Assembly: GCA_029747015.1 (NCBI GenBank)
Contig: JAKOGI010002220.1
Location: 61,001 to 125,000 of the forward strand
DNA length: 64,000 nucleotides
Reading direction: 5' to 3'
Source: Carnegiea gigantea
Lineage: Eukaryota > Streptophyta > Magnoliopsida > Caryophyllales > Cactaceae
Shown: in pieces, positions 32,195 through 44,447 of the stretch
How the letters are laid out: each line of letters starts with the position of its first letter
Position numbering within the stretch: the stretch's first letter is position 1
Made by a program: the position numbers and the translations under genes
The notes under the pieces: model-generated
The model's input: the letters and a program-made list of their open reading frames with translations, nothing else
What the model was told of the DNA's origin: nothing
Database searches by the model: none

Positions 32195-32860
32195 TACAGA
32201 ATAAGTTTAGATATGTTCACTTTGGAATAAGTTTCATATAAATTTAAAAAATACATTTAGAATAAATTGAAAATAAGTTTAGCAAATAAGTTTAGAAAAG
32301 TTTAAGATTCAACTAATAAGTTCAGAAAATAATTAACCAACAAAATATCAAAGTTTAACATTTGAAGAAATCATTATTATTTCTGGCCTTAAATATTTAT
32401 TTTGTCCAGTAAAATTTTCAAAGTGCGATTAATGTCGAGGCAAATAAAGTGCAACTAATGTTTAAAATTAAAATGTTATTTGAATTAACATGGATTTTTT
32501 TCCAACTTTTCCTTTCTAATTTTTCCACACAACACAACTATCATATTAGTTTTTATTAATCCACTTACAATACAACGTAACAATAACCCCCACAACAAAG
32601 TAATAACCATCTAATTGTAATGAATAGTGAATAATGATAATAATGATAATGATGATGATGATGATGATGTGGACAACAACAATAATAATAAAGTAATAAT
32701 CATCCAATTATTAAAAACAATGAATCTTAACAAATAATTCGTAATAAGTTCAAAATAAGTAAAAAATAACTTCAACAAATAAGTTCATAATACATTCAGC
32801 AAATAATTCAAAATAAATTTAGATAAGTTTAATTCAAAATAAATTTGATAAAAATAAACT
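32195..32860. repeat. Degenerate AATAAGTT(C/T)A-rich repeat field and GAT microsatellite
   Basis: Variants of AATAAGTTTAG/AATAAGTTCA recur irregularly at 32200-32335 and 32730-32835. Between them, at about 32630-32690, lies an AATGAT/GATGAT microsatellite followed by ACAACAATAATAATAA. Spacing is irregular, so this is a decayed short tandem array. No coding. Confidence 0.5.
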
Positions 32861-34800
32861 GAAAAGAACAAAACTTAAGTAAAATTAAAGAGGGACAAGT
32901 CAAACATTGTGAAATGTGAACCACCAATAAGAACCTAACCTGGCTAAACACAAAACAGAAAAAGATAAAGAACAACGAAAAGACGCGAACCCAAGCGAAT
33001 GGCCTATGAAATGACAAAAAGCCAACCATATTTTTGCCTTGATGGCTATAGATATTCCACTACCATAAGGCATAAACAAGGGGCAAATAAAAAGAAAATA
33101 CCACCTGAAAGCAGCTTTCCTGCTTGAGAGAGAGACTAACTAGTACATTTGTTTAAGAATAATTGAATTTTGTTATTAAAGATGTGGGTTTGAGTTTTCA
33201 TCTAATTAAATGCATTCTTCTACCCTCTTAGTTTATGATAGTCTATACACTATTTAACGAAAAAAATGTAAATAATCATTTGCTTATTCGCATGCCATCC
33301 TACTCCATGAATCTCGCTGTGCTCCTTTAATGTTAGTTTTCTCATAAACCATAGTTCCCTTTACAAACACAAAACTCAGCATAACATGATATAACTATAT
33401 GATAAATAGGAAATTAGTTAATTACAAGACCTGTTGTATTTATATCACTACCTAGTTAAGTTTTCATTGACTCATAAATTTCTCCAAATAGTAAAGTTGA
33501 GGCGTTACGAATTTATAAGGGATCTAATTTGTAGTTTTGTAAATGTAATTGTAAACACAAATTTTAAATCTAAATAAAATAAAATGAAAAATTAATTTAT
33601 GTTCATTTTGTAATATATGGGTACAATCTTTTTATTGAATGCAAGTGAACTAATTCTCTTATTCAATCTTTGGGTAACTTAAATGATTCGACGGCTTGTA
33701 TACTTGATCTTGATCGATGATGCAGAACTAGATGAATAACACTAGAGTGACTCTTAATATTCCCATTCTAGAAATGTAGAAGGTGCGGAATTTTACAAAC
33801 TTTAACCCCGTGTTACTAGATAGTTGAATGTTGCCAATAGTTAGAGTTTAAAATTTGCAAATGCTAAATGAATGGGAAACGAGGGAGGAAACCCCTATTC
33901 ATACCACTCTAGGATTTGGGTTTGCCTTAGGCCCAAATTCTAGTAATTATCTTCTTAGTTTAAAAAAAATAAATAGGTAGTATTTTTACATCATCAGTGA
34001 CACGTGATTATTTGATTGGTGAGAAATTAATTTCATTTCAATTTAATGTAATGGGTATACCAAACAGTCAAAGTCAGTTTGACTTTTTTTTTTAAAAAAA
34101 AAATCATTCATAGCCCAATAAGGCACAACAGTATAAACAATAACAATAAAGTTAGAGCAAAGTGATAGCAAATGATCTAAGAAAATAGCAAATTCACAAC
34201 ACACTGCTACCACTACCACAAATCCTCTAGAAGTAGTGAACCACTTGTTGGATACTCAATCGAGTGTGCATTAAAAGCTATAGACTAAACAAAACCATAT
34301 GCATGGATTTTCCTCCATTGATGGGAATTTACGCAAGGTCTCCATTTCTAATTATTTGCTCCCATATGGTTATCATGTATAAGGATAGACATAAAATTCA
34401 CACCAAGTCCTGCTTCAATTCCCAAGCCTTTGCATCTGAACAATCCAATCATCAAACACTATGACATTTCTGATCCCTCTTTCTACCCCTTATGAATCCT
34501 TGATCTTATTGTATTTTGTTGAATACACCCTTACAAGCCCCACTTGCCGACGAAATTCTTTATAGATTGAATCCATGTTTGAGATGAATCAAACATAACT
34601 ACCTCACTGTGTTGTCACCTATGACCCATGCCGCCATTCATGATGGCGCACACTACTCATAGGTGAAGAATCAAGGGAAATATCTACATCACTATCAACA
34701 AAATCATCAACCAAATACTTATGGAATGAATTAGTCCCCACATATCCAGCATAGTGAAGATTTCTACTAAGGGTTGACTACAAGAGGGGGCCTAGTAAGT
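32861..34800. other. Intergenic DNA, no gene seen
   Basis: AT-rich. A poly-T to poly-A junction lies at about 34086-34106. Six-frame reading shows nothing with a family motif. Confidence 0.4.
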
Positions 34801-37800
34801 ATACCAATTTTGTTAGCTCTCTGGTCACCAAGAACACCTAAACTTCCCTTCCCTTTTCTTTTGGTCAACTAACCAACTCTTATTTGCCCACATTCATGCT
34901 TTGTAACAAGTTTTCTCTAAACTTTCCCGCATTTCTAGTTCAGTTACATCCCCCTAAGACAAGGTCGGATGTTTTTGTAGCTTCGCATAACTTAGGAAAC
35001 CTAGGCTTTCTTCTTGTATGAGATTTAATGGACCATTTGTTTTGTAAAGTCTCAATTAGTCCAATCAGATAAAAAGTTCTACATTGAACAAGTTTTTCCT
35101 CCAACATTCCAGGTATCTTTATCCTTACGTCATCACTTTATAGGTCCTTTCCAGCCTTTATCATCTAGGTTAGAAGTTAGACCTGTCTTGTTTTTCTTCA
35201 GAATCTTAATTATTCTGAATAATGCTGCTTTTTCATTGTGAGTAACATAAACACCAAGGAGTTTCTCAATTTGGAGAGACTCTTTTACAATCTACGCTAG
35301 ACTTTCAGAGGTTTGACCTCAGGATTATGGCACATCTATATGTGCTTTGGACCCTTTGCTATTAATCGATCTCATAGGGAACTGCTTTGGACCCTTGACA
35401 TTGAGATGTTGTTTTTTGAAAAAGTTATTGGAAGTCTAAAACCTGGGGTTCCACTTCTTGAAAGAGTTTTGGGCATGAAGTTCTCCTTCGTCTAGTTGAT
35501 TCTCATTACTTTCCAAGGCTGTAGGATTGGTGCTTGCTGAATTCAAATAATTGGCTTCATAATTACCTTCCTTTTCAAAACCTAGCGTTGGATGTTCTCC
35601 TTTCCCCAAAGGCTATAAATGCTGTGATAATTTAAAACTTTCCCCTAAAAAGCCATTTGGCTAAAACACCATGTCTTGGTTCTAGATTCAGAGTGAATGC
35701 AATTTGTATTCTTGTCTCCCACCCTTTCATCAGATTGACTCGAATTTGAATTAAAATGAAGGCCTAGAGTCTCTTGGAGTGCTTCTCCATCCTACTCAGC
35801 AATGACTGGATCGTTTTTCCTCACGTCACTCTATGCCACTTCATTATCTACTGCCATGTCATCTTCTAAGTGCTTAAACCCTGGAACTTCATCATTGGAA
35901 TTAGGGGTGAGCAAGATTGGTTTGCCCAGGATCCTAGGATTTTGAACCGTTCTCGAACTCGGTCGGAACCAGGTCCTAGAATTTGGACTCGATCGGGATC
36001 TGGTCTGATTCCGGGGATCCAATTTCTAAGTAATTTTTTTTGGCTCATTTAGCCTAAAGAAATAGGGAGAATGAGGGATTGAAGGAAGTTGAGAACTCAT
36101 ATCTAAAGACAAATTCCTAAAAACCAAATTATAAGGCTAAATTAAATACGCAATAAGTAGTAGAGAAGATTCACATAGACTAAAATAAACTCAGAGAATT
36201 GGAAACAATGTTAATGAGAAATTCATAAAAATCAAGATTACAAAACGTACAAGAAACCTAAAAATTATTTTAAGTCACTTGAAATATAGAGAAAAAGAGA
36301 GAAAAACTATCAAAATAATATAAAAACAAATATAGTAAGTAACAAGGCTCATGAGGAGAAGAACCATAGCTTAGAGGAAGAAATCCATGGCGTTTGAGAT
36401 ACACAAAGAGTAAGTTGGGGTAAATTGAAAACAAAAAAAATAAAGGGTTAAATTGGGATAGTTGAAAGTTGAGTCTTCGTACAAAAGATACATCATTTGA
36501 GGTTTAAGTTTTTACTTTTTATATTTTTTTAATCAAAATTCTTTTAAATTTTGACAGGGTACAGGTACTAGGTCCGCCTTCAAAATTTCATGACTCGATA
36601 CTGGATCCAATTATAATCGGATCCTAAATTTTGGAACCGGTCACGAGACCGGTCTAACCGGGTCCGATTCCATACCTACTGGGTTTTCTGTGTTCAGAAA
36701 CGGGTACGCGATTATTTTTTGCTTACCCCTAATCGGAATCTATGGTTTGCATGTCTGGAGAACATGGAGAGAAATTTGTAAATCAACATTGTAAAGCCAA
36801 CTTGCTTGATCTATTCCCTGTCTCTGTCTTCTAAGGCTAATAATAATTCCTCGTCAATCCTTCGAAAAATATCTATGACAATCTGAACTTTCATGCTTTC
36901 AAAGGAGTATGTACGATAAGTGACTTACCAAGACAAATTAACCTTCCCCATATCTCTGTTATTTTGTTTAAATTTTCCCAAAGTCATCCATGAGGGGGGG
37001 GGGGACTCCATAAATTTCAAGCCAAACCTTTCTGGTTTCACAACATTTATATCTACTCCATTTGTTAATTTCATTGAACCATAAATCCAATTCTCCATGG
37101 TTCCGTAAGGTCTCTTCCATCAATTCAACTGTGGCAAAGATTAGAATAAATTTGAAGCTGCTTAAGGCATAAATCTTAATTTATGCACTGACCAAAGCCC
37201 TTGATAATTATAAAGGCTAAGGTTGACAAGTGTCTAGGCTTGTCCGATGTGCGCACAAGGCTTCTGCTCAACCACTCTTTGAATTCTGAATTGACATGAC
37301 CTATCAACAGTTTGTCATGGGATTGACTTTCCTGACTGAATCTGACTAATTGAATCTTCTTATCACTCTCTTGGTTTTGCTTCTTTCTTTTCCAAGTTTT
37401 GTTATTCTCAGTGATTATTATGCTTTGATGTATGGGTGGTTGATTTGGCCTCCTTTTTTCATAACAAGCCATGAAAACTAGATTCTTTTCCCCTCTTATT
37501 GTTGCATTGTTGACCATGAGGATGCTTTTAATAGCATCTCCCCTATTCCAGAAGTGAATGAAACCAAATCTTGATGAACTTCTTAATCTTCTAAAAGGAT
37601 GTATGAATCACTCCCTCTCCCTGCTCTCCTGGAGATACCTTTGAGCCCTTGTCTACATCATGTGGAAGTTATTGATGAAGGCTGAGAATTCCTTTCGCTC
37701 CTCCGCTTTCTTACACTCCATTTGAGTGCCAGTATACGAGCCCTGCACCCTTTCTGCCTGAGTTGCATAGCACACTCCTTCGAAATATCTGGACATTCAT

Positions 37801-37870
37801 TAAGAACACGATCAACAAAATAATCCTTGAAATCACCAATGATCTCTTCCAAGCACAACAACATTCTCAC
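34800..37870 (-). pseudogene. LINE ORF1-type remnant: RRM plus DUF4283
   Basis: On the minus strand an RRM-like end reads SRFGFIHF (RNP1-like, ~37560), then MVNNATIRGEKNLVFMA and YEKRRPNQ (~37517-37430). After a basic linker comes a DUF4283-like domain: WLSRSLVRTSDKPRHLSTLA (37280-37220), ELDLWFNEINKWSRY, then ETRKVWLEIYGVP (~37030-36985), and FESMKVQIVIDIFRRIDEEL (~36900-36840). RRM + DUF4283 is a known arrangement in plant proteins usually annotated as SC35-like or LINE ORF1, an RNA-binding protein of non-LTR elements. Several frames and stops are involved. Below ~36770 a low-similarity tail continues past the hAT insertion to roughly 34800 without a recognisable domain; that limit is a guess. 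The upstream piece 37870-37658 is open but unassigned. Confidence 0.6.
35902..36731. mobile_element. hAT-type non-autonomous element A (CCGGATCC/GAACCGG-rich)
   Basis: 830 bp with inverted ends TAGGGGTGAGCAA and TTGCTTACCCCTA (one mismatch), flanked by ATTGGAAT (35894-35901) and ATCGGAAT (36732-36739), an 8-bp target duplication with one change. 8-bp duplications with (C/T)AGGGGTG ends are diagnostic of hAT transposons. Subterminal motifs built on GGATCC, GAACCG and GGTCCGA are concentrated in the outer ~120 bp of both sides. No transposase frame. It sits inside the LINE ORF1-type remnant. Confidence 0.85.
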
Positions 37871-40800
37871 TCAACAACAATTGAATCACCTAAAATATAT
37901 GTTGTTATTATTAGCGAACAAAAAGAGTGACAACTTTTTAATTGATAAATCTTTAAGTTAGTTTGACATATGATAGTTGTTAATTAGTCACACAAAAATT
38001 ATTTTATCTTATACATAACATTATATGATTTGGCAGGAAATTTTTCCCCCAACAGTGATCTCATGTGATTAACAGGTAACAACTAAAGTAGTGGGCTTGG
38101 GTTTGGAAATGGGCCTAGGCTTCAGTCATAATTACTACCACATATTGTGCTGTCAATTTGGTGCTGCTTATGCTTTATTCTTAACTTCTATATTTCAAAT
38201 ACACTTTGTATTTTAAACAATTATATAAATAAAAATAACTTGTGATATCTACATGCAAAGCCGCGCACTTTCACAAACCACTTAATTACTTGTGCTCATC
38301 TACCGATCTTTTTTTTAAAAAAAAAAAAAAAAAACCCCTCAAACTGTCTAGTTTGAGAGCACAAGCTAATAAAGGACTGAAGACAAGCCTAAAATGAAAA
38401 TGATGGGTGTGGGGATAAAGTGTAGTTAGCAACTTAGCATACAAGAGGATGGGCAAACATACCCACCCAGTTAGACGAATAAACAATTTTGCTAATAAAA
38501 AATTACCAGTTGCTAAGGATCAAATTAGATCATAACAGTTAAAAAATTGACGAAATTTTGGCCAATAGTTATGGTTGATGCTCTAATTAAGAATATTAGT
38601 TTTGGTTTTGGTTTTCCCTATCGTTTATATTTGACTATCATCTGTAATGAATTTAGAGACTTTGTATAATGGTGTCTACTTTTTGAGTATTGTTAAATTT
38701 AACTATATCAGTTATTTTTTTATTAGTGTCCATGTTAAAATTTTTAAAAAATTTATGCAAAAATTGTAGAAAATTTTTTTGCTAACAATGCCCCTGAACA
38801 CCCTTGACCATAATGAGGATTTGCCGGTGATGACTCATCTAAATTAAAAAAACACATCCTCATTCAGTCATTCCCACCAGTAAAAATAGAAGCCACCACG
38901 TATGTCATTGAACTCTAATATTTGTTCTTAGAGTTTAAGAATTCAGATAATCAATCAAGCGTAATCTTTTCTAAGCACGTATAATATGTGCATATAAATC
39001 ATGGTCAAGACTTGGACTTTTCATATCCCTAATGCGCATAATTGCTCTATCATCTATGTCACCATAGGAGTCTACTTTTAAAAAAAATTATTTTTCTTAT
39101 TTTGCGTGTAATCAGTTGCCTTAAAAAAACAATAATGTATCATCAAAAAAGAAAAAAAATAATTGGAGTCAGTTCACTCAGTTGCCTATTTTAGAAGAGA
39201 ATAAAGTGAAAGACAAGTGGAGAAAGAACAAAAAAGGGGACTTCAGCAGCCCGCAGACCCCAACCCCCCACCCCACCCCAAAAAACAAACCTTTACATCG
39301 GGTAGACTCAAGGGATATGTGCCTAAATCCTTTATGCTTTGCTTATGTTAATCTTCTTTCTTTTTCTTTACCTAAAAGAATTAAGATTCAAAAGTCTACG
39401 TTGCTTGTTATTAACTTCATGTCACGTTCCTGCTGCTTTCATACTTTAGTCACCAACCCTTCATTTGATTGTCCATTGGCTATATATGAATAACTAGTGA
39501 ACTACTAACACAGGTTGGTTCAAGTGATTTATTGCTTGTTCTCCTTAAGTAAGGTTTCGGATTCGAGTCTTGATAATTAAAAAAATTTATGATGGGAGAA
39601 CTCTACCCCTTATTGAGCCAACAGTAACTTCATTCCTATTTTTTCAATAGATAACGTGCAAAATTTAAGATGGTTTTATAGGCTTCTGTTGAAGTTGACC
39701 TCGTTTCATCACCACATTAAGTGTATGTACATGTATAATAAATCCGTTGCCCGTTGATCCAACTAAATTTTCGGCAGGTATACCCATAAGAATTTTCTTT
39801 ATTCTCCCAAAAATTAAACAACGATCACTAAGGAAGAATATTTTGCGCACTTTTAAATTAAGCTTATATGCACAAATAAAATAGTTATTTATTCTGGTTT
39901 TCACCGGGAGAAGGATCAGGTGCTTGGAAAAGACGCTACACAATAAGTAGTATAATAAAACTCAAATATAAAATCTAGTATTAATCCATTAATAATTAAT
40001 AAACACATTTTCCTTTTATCCAAAGAGATAAAGTTTTGTAAAGTACATGAAATTGAGGAAACTAACTTTTACTCACCAACTTGCACCAACCAAAAAAAAA
40101 CGAAAAAAAAAAAAGAACAAACAAACAAAAGACCTTGCATAGTTACGGATCATGCCAAGCATGTTAAAACAAGGCGTGCCCCTGAAACACGCCGCTGCGA
40201 CATTTAATTAATCAGTTTTCAGTCGCAGAAGATCATTAAAAAAATTTAATTAATAGCAATTTATTTAATTAATTATCTTGTCCGTAATCATCAAGGTAAA
40301 ACAAAGGAAATGTTTGTAGCGTCTGCATATATAATACTAGTATTTTTATAACATATGTGTGTCAATGAGTACGTGACTCATGATCACTTACGCTAACATG
40401 CAATGCTTCTAACATATCGAAAGGGATTAGTTGAAAGGATTAGCATATTAGGCTAATCGGATAAGCATTGAAATATCACGTTTATATAACCAAGATTATG
40501 AAAAGCAGCCTATTATTGATCCAAAAATCAAGGAAAACATAATGTTTGTGATCATTGATTGAGTGATGTGACAAAGTATTATTCATTAAGTGATGTTAAA
40601 TGTATTCAAGGAAAATAAATCAATTCTAATTAAGTCCTACATAAGCTCTCTCAATTATGAGACTACGATAAGTTGTTAATTATTTATTTATCAATTATTG
40701 AGCTTAAAAATATATTGATTCAGTCGCTTTTAATAATTACAATGTAATTCTGTATATAAAAATATGATTATACATCTTATTTTTGTAATTGAAAAAAATA

Positions 40801-42933
40801 AAAAATATTAATATAATTTTATACAATATGTAAATATTTGAACTTTTCTACCACATCATCCAAAATTTTTTCCATACATTATGTGAAGATACAATAATTC
40901 TTTTGATTGAATATGAACAAATAAAAAATTGCTCTTCAGGAGAGATTATTATCACCTTGACCATTTACATTTCAAAATACGAATATTTTAGCAAGAAATA
41001 GTTTCATAGTAACTTTCCTATGTTATGAAGGCCAAAGTAATTATACTATGAAATTTAACAATGAAAAAAGCTAAGCAAACTGGCAAAGTGATGAGAACAT
41101 ACAATTTTTGCGATAGAGTTTTGCTAGAATATGTCATACCTAAGTGTCGGAGAACTATTTTTTTATTTGCTAATTTCATTTTAATGACATTAATGAGAAC
41201 GTCCCTAATTATGAAAATTTTTTGATAATACATTAATAATAATTTCTCCGATCAACAGATGATCAAAGACTTTAAAAAATATTTTCACATATGTCAGCAA
41301 AACACCAAAGAAAAAAAAAATAATTAAGATCAGTGTTTAATTTTCTTTAATTTTATGTAGATACATTTATATATTTAAAAAAATAAATAGGCTATTGGAA
41401 CAAACTAATTTGAACCACACAGAAATTGTTTATTGTCAGCAACACTGTCAAAAAGTGAATGAAAATTGAAAATGCACAAGATAAGACGCGATGTTTTGAC
41501 TTGAAAATTGAAATATGCAATTTAAAGTGAATCATTCCTCATCAAAGGTAACAAAAAGTCAAGAATTATCTAGATTAGCATAGTTCTCCCAGTATGATAG
41601 AAGTTAAATGAAGATTAGGAATCCTGATTGGATTGCGCTTTATTAATAATTACCAGAGAAAGTAACCCATCATTTAGTGCTCAAATCAAACTAACAGCAA
41701 AAAGAAGCACTCACAATTTATACATAATCCCAAGACAATTGTAATTTGAAAAATACATCATCGACATATACATGAAGGGCAGAAGGGGTATAACGTGAAT
41801 TTTCAAGATTTTATTTCCTCCCAAACTATTTAAGAGATGGATCGGAGAAAGAAAAAGATATCAAATATTACTCCATTAGTTTTGTTTAATTTTTTTTTTT
41901 GGGCAAGTGTATTAAATTATTTACCTAATTTTCATATGTAAACAATTCACTAGGTTCGTTCTTTTTTTTTTAAAACTCTTGTGATAATGATAATAATTTT
42001 CTCAAAAAGAAGCGCATAACAGTTAATTAATTGATCAATATTAATTACGCGCTTGCCCATAACAAGCTAAGATCTAGTATTATCAACAATGACAATTTTT
42101 ATTTGTTTTGTTGACTAATTTCTAGATTTGCGTGTTTTCAATCCATGCATAAAACTACCTAGTGATTTAACAAGATGGACATTACTTTTGGTTACTAATA
42201 TTTTTTGCTGATAGTTTCAGCAAGAGTTACACTGCTTCCTGTTCTTTTTCCTTATCTGCTTCTTATTATCTCTTTTTGCCCCTAATTGTCACTCTTTTAT
42301 TTAGACAATAGTTGGCAGGCCATTTTTATCGTGAGAATTTTGTAATATTCTCGGGAAGACAATGGATTGTATTCTTGCTAATTTCACTCTTTTTCAAACT
42401 TAAAATTCATCTTTTCAATCCTTGTGCTCAACCGATCTCTAATTTTGATGCTTTTAGATTCTTAAATTTTTTTGGCAAAAGTAAACATAATTTTTTCCCA
42501 GAAACCTACTTATACTGTAGGAAATGCAATGCATCCTACTCCGAAGAGCATAATCGAACAACTGTTTTCATTTCTCCTTGGTCCTGGTCTGTCTACTGAG
42601 TAAACACCATAGAAAAATGAACCATTTTCTCTATCATTGACAGCAGCAGTAACAAATCGGCCTATCCATATTCATCCACCTAAGGCCTAATGATTGGGTC
42701 ATTGATAACATGCAAAAGAGAGGAAGGCAACTGTCTAATTGGAAGGAGATGCAGGTAATTATTATACTCTCAAGTTTGAATCATCCTAGAAGATATTCAT
42801 AAAATTTTTGGAGGCATAGAAGAATATAATGTGGAGTTAGTCACTTTGAATTGGCTGAAGTGTGACTACGTGAAGCCAATGAATGGCCTTGATCGCGTGG
42901 TTGCTGGATGGATGTGTTTAATGGGGACAAGAG
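37871..42933. other. Long intergenic stretch, no gene seen
   Basis: About 5 kb of AT-rich sequence. There is a T(8)-A(18) junction at about 38310-38335 and C/A runs at 39257-39290. Frames such as 39182-39493, 39665-39943 and 42312-42599 have no motif and AT-driven composition. No RNA gene or transposon end was recognised. Confidence 0.4.
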
Positions 42934-42941
42934 ATGAGCCA

Positions 42942-43508
42942 TAGGGATGACAAAAAGTTGGGAATACCCGTCTCCGTCGGGCCCCCACCCCAAAGTGGGG
43001 AAAAATGTCCATCTCCAACGGGGACGGGGAGGAAAATTAATCCCAGCTTGGGGATGGGGACGGGGATGGGGACATAGTTCACCCCATCCCCGTTCCCATT
43101 TCTCCGCCGGGGATTTTTCCCCGTTCCCATCCCGTCCCCGATTCCCTAATTGGAGAAAAATACCCGCACCCGTTCCCAATTTTAATTAAAATTACAAAAA
43201 TAACCTTATTTTTAAAATTTTTAAATGAAACAACTAAGGTTATATATGTAATTCTTTTTGTAAAAACCCTAGATATATATCGGATTTAGTACTCATAGAC
43301 GTGCAGAGTTTAGAAGGTCGGGAAAAACAGCGGGTATAAATCCCCGTTGGGGCCCCGACGGGGATTAAATCTCGGCCGGAGATGGAGGCGGGGGGGGAAT
43401 TTTTTCTCCGAAGTGGGGAACGGGGCGGGGACGGGGAGCGGGGATCCCGGCGGGGACGGGGACGGAGAATATACTCCCCGTCCCCAACCCGCCCCGTTGC
43501 CATCCCTA
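42942..43508. mobile_element. hAT-type non-autonomous element B (GGGGACGGGG-rich)
   Basis: 567 bp with ends TAGGGATGACAA and TTGCCATCCCTA (inverted, one mismatch), flanked by ATGAGCCA (42934-42941) and ATGAGGCA (43509-43516), 8 bp with one change. Each end region is packed with GGGGATGGGGACGGGG-type repeats, in inverted orientation between the two sides, around an AT-rich middle. GC content is far above the surroundings. The Pro/Arg/Gly-rich frames across it are by-products of these repeats; no transposase. Confidence 0.85.
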
Positions 43509-43587
43509 ATGAGGCAGCCGCCAACGACATTTCTAGAGGAATTAATTTGCACACTAATTAGTTAAATTACTCTACAAATACAGTTAG

Positions 43588-44447
43588 AAAGTCTTATGGA
43601 AAATTCTGTTTGAAGAATTTATGAAGTGGATTTCTTCTTGAAGAGTGTTCTTTTGTTTCATTAGAGAGTAAAAATCTTCTTGCTCGAAATCGGTTCCTGT
43701 TCTTGCTCGAAATCGGCTCCCATTGTTGTTCAGGGTTCTTCGTATTTTGCTCGAAAATACCCAGAATTTTTGGATCTGTGGGACTAATCGTTCTCTCTTC
43801 CTCTCATTGTTGTTCAGTCACGCCGAACTCACGCCGCATTGTGTGTCGTGCTGTGGCCTGGTTTCAGCGGTTCTCCGACCGGATTTCGCTGGGCCTCTCC
43901 GGCGTACTGCAGCCTCTCTTCAAGCTCAGTAAGTGGTTGAATTCCTCCCCCATTAAATTGATTTGTAGTCCTTACTCCCTTATCTATCTTCTTTGTTGGG
44001 TGTTGCTTCATATTGTTCGCTTTTTCAACTTGTGCCGTTGATTCTGGTGAGTTGGATCTGAATTTTGTCAGGCTTTTGTGTGAGATTTCGATTTTGCTCG
44101 GTTTTTTTTCCCTTAGTCTAAGTTCAATTGTGATTGTTTGTAAGTTTCAATTCCAGCTGGTTATATCTGCAGTTCACCAACACTTGTGTGAGGTTTTTGA
44201 TTGTTGATTTGAGTTTTACAATTTGTATTCCATTTTGTTTCTGTTGCAACTTGCTGCGTATTTCATTCCCCAGGTAGTGTTTTAGTAATTTGTGGTCCTT
44301 GATCTAGGGTTTGGTTGAGTTGAACTGGGTGATTGTGGTTGGCCTGCTAGTTCTAGTGATACTCTGTGCAAATTCGGGTGCTAACTTTGTGTGTGTAAGG
44401 CAGATTATTTAGTTTCAAGACCTCTAGGGTGTTCGTTGGCCTTGTAG
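43588..44447 (+). promoter_or_regulatory. 5' region of the RTE LINE
   Basis: About 860 bp ahead of the endonuclease frame. The sequence from 43690 on has a repeated phrase (TGCTCGAAATCGG twice, near 43680-43720). An internal promoter is expected for a LINE but none can be located by eye. An open frame at 43703-44041 has no recognised domain. Confidence 0.4.

Noticed and set aside
42841..43565. Pro/Arg/Gly-rich frames
   Set aside because: By-products of GGGGACGGGG repeats in hAT-type element B; no start context or domain.
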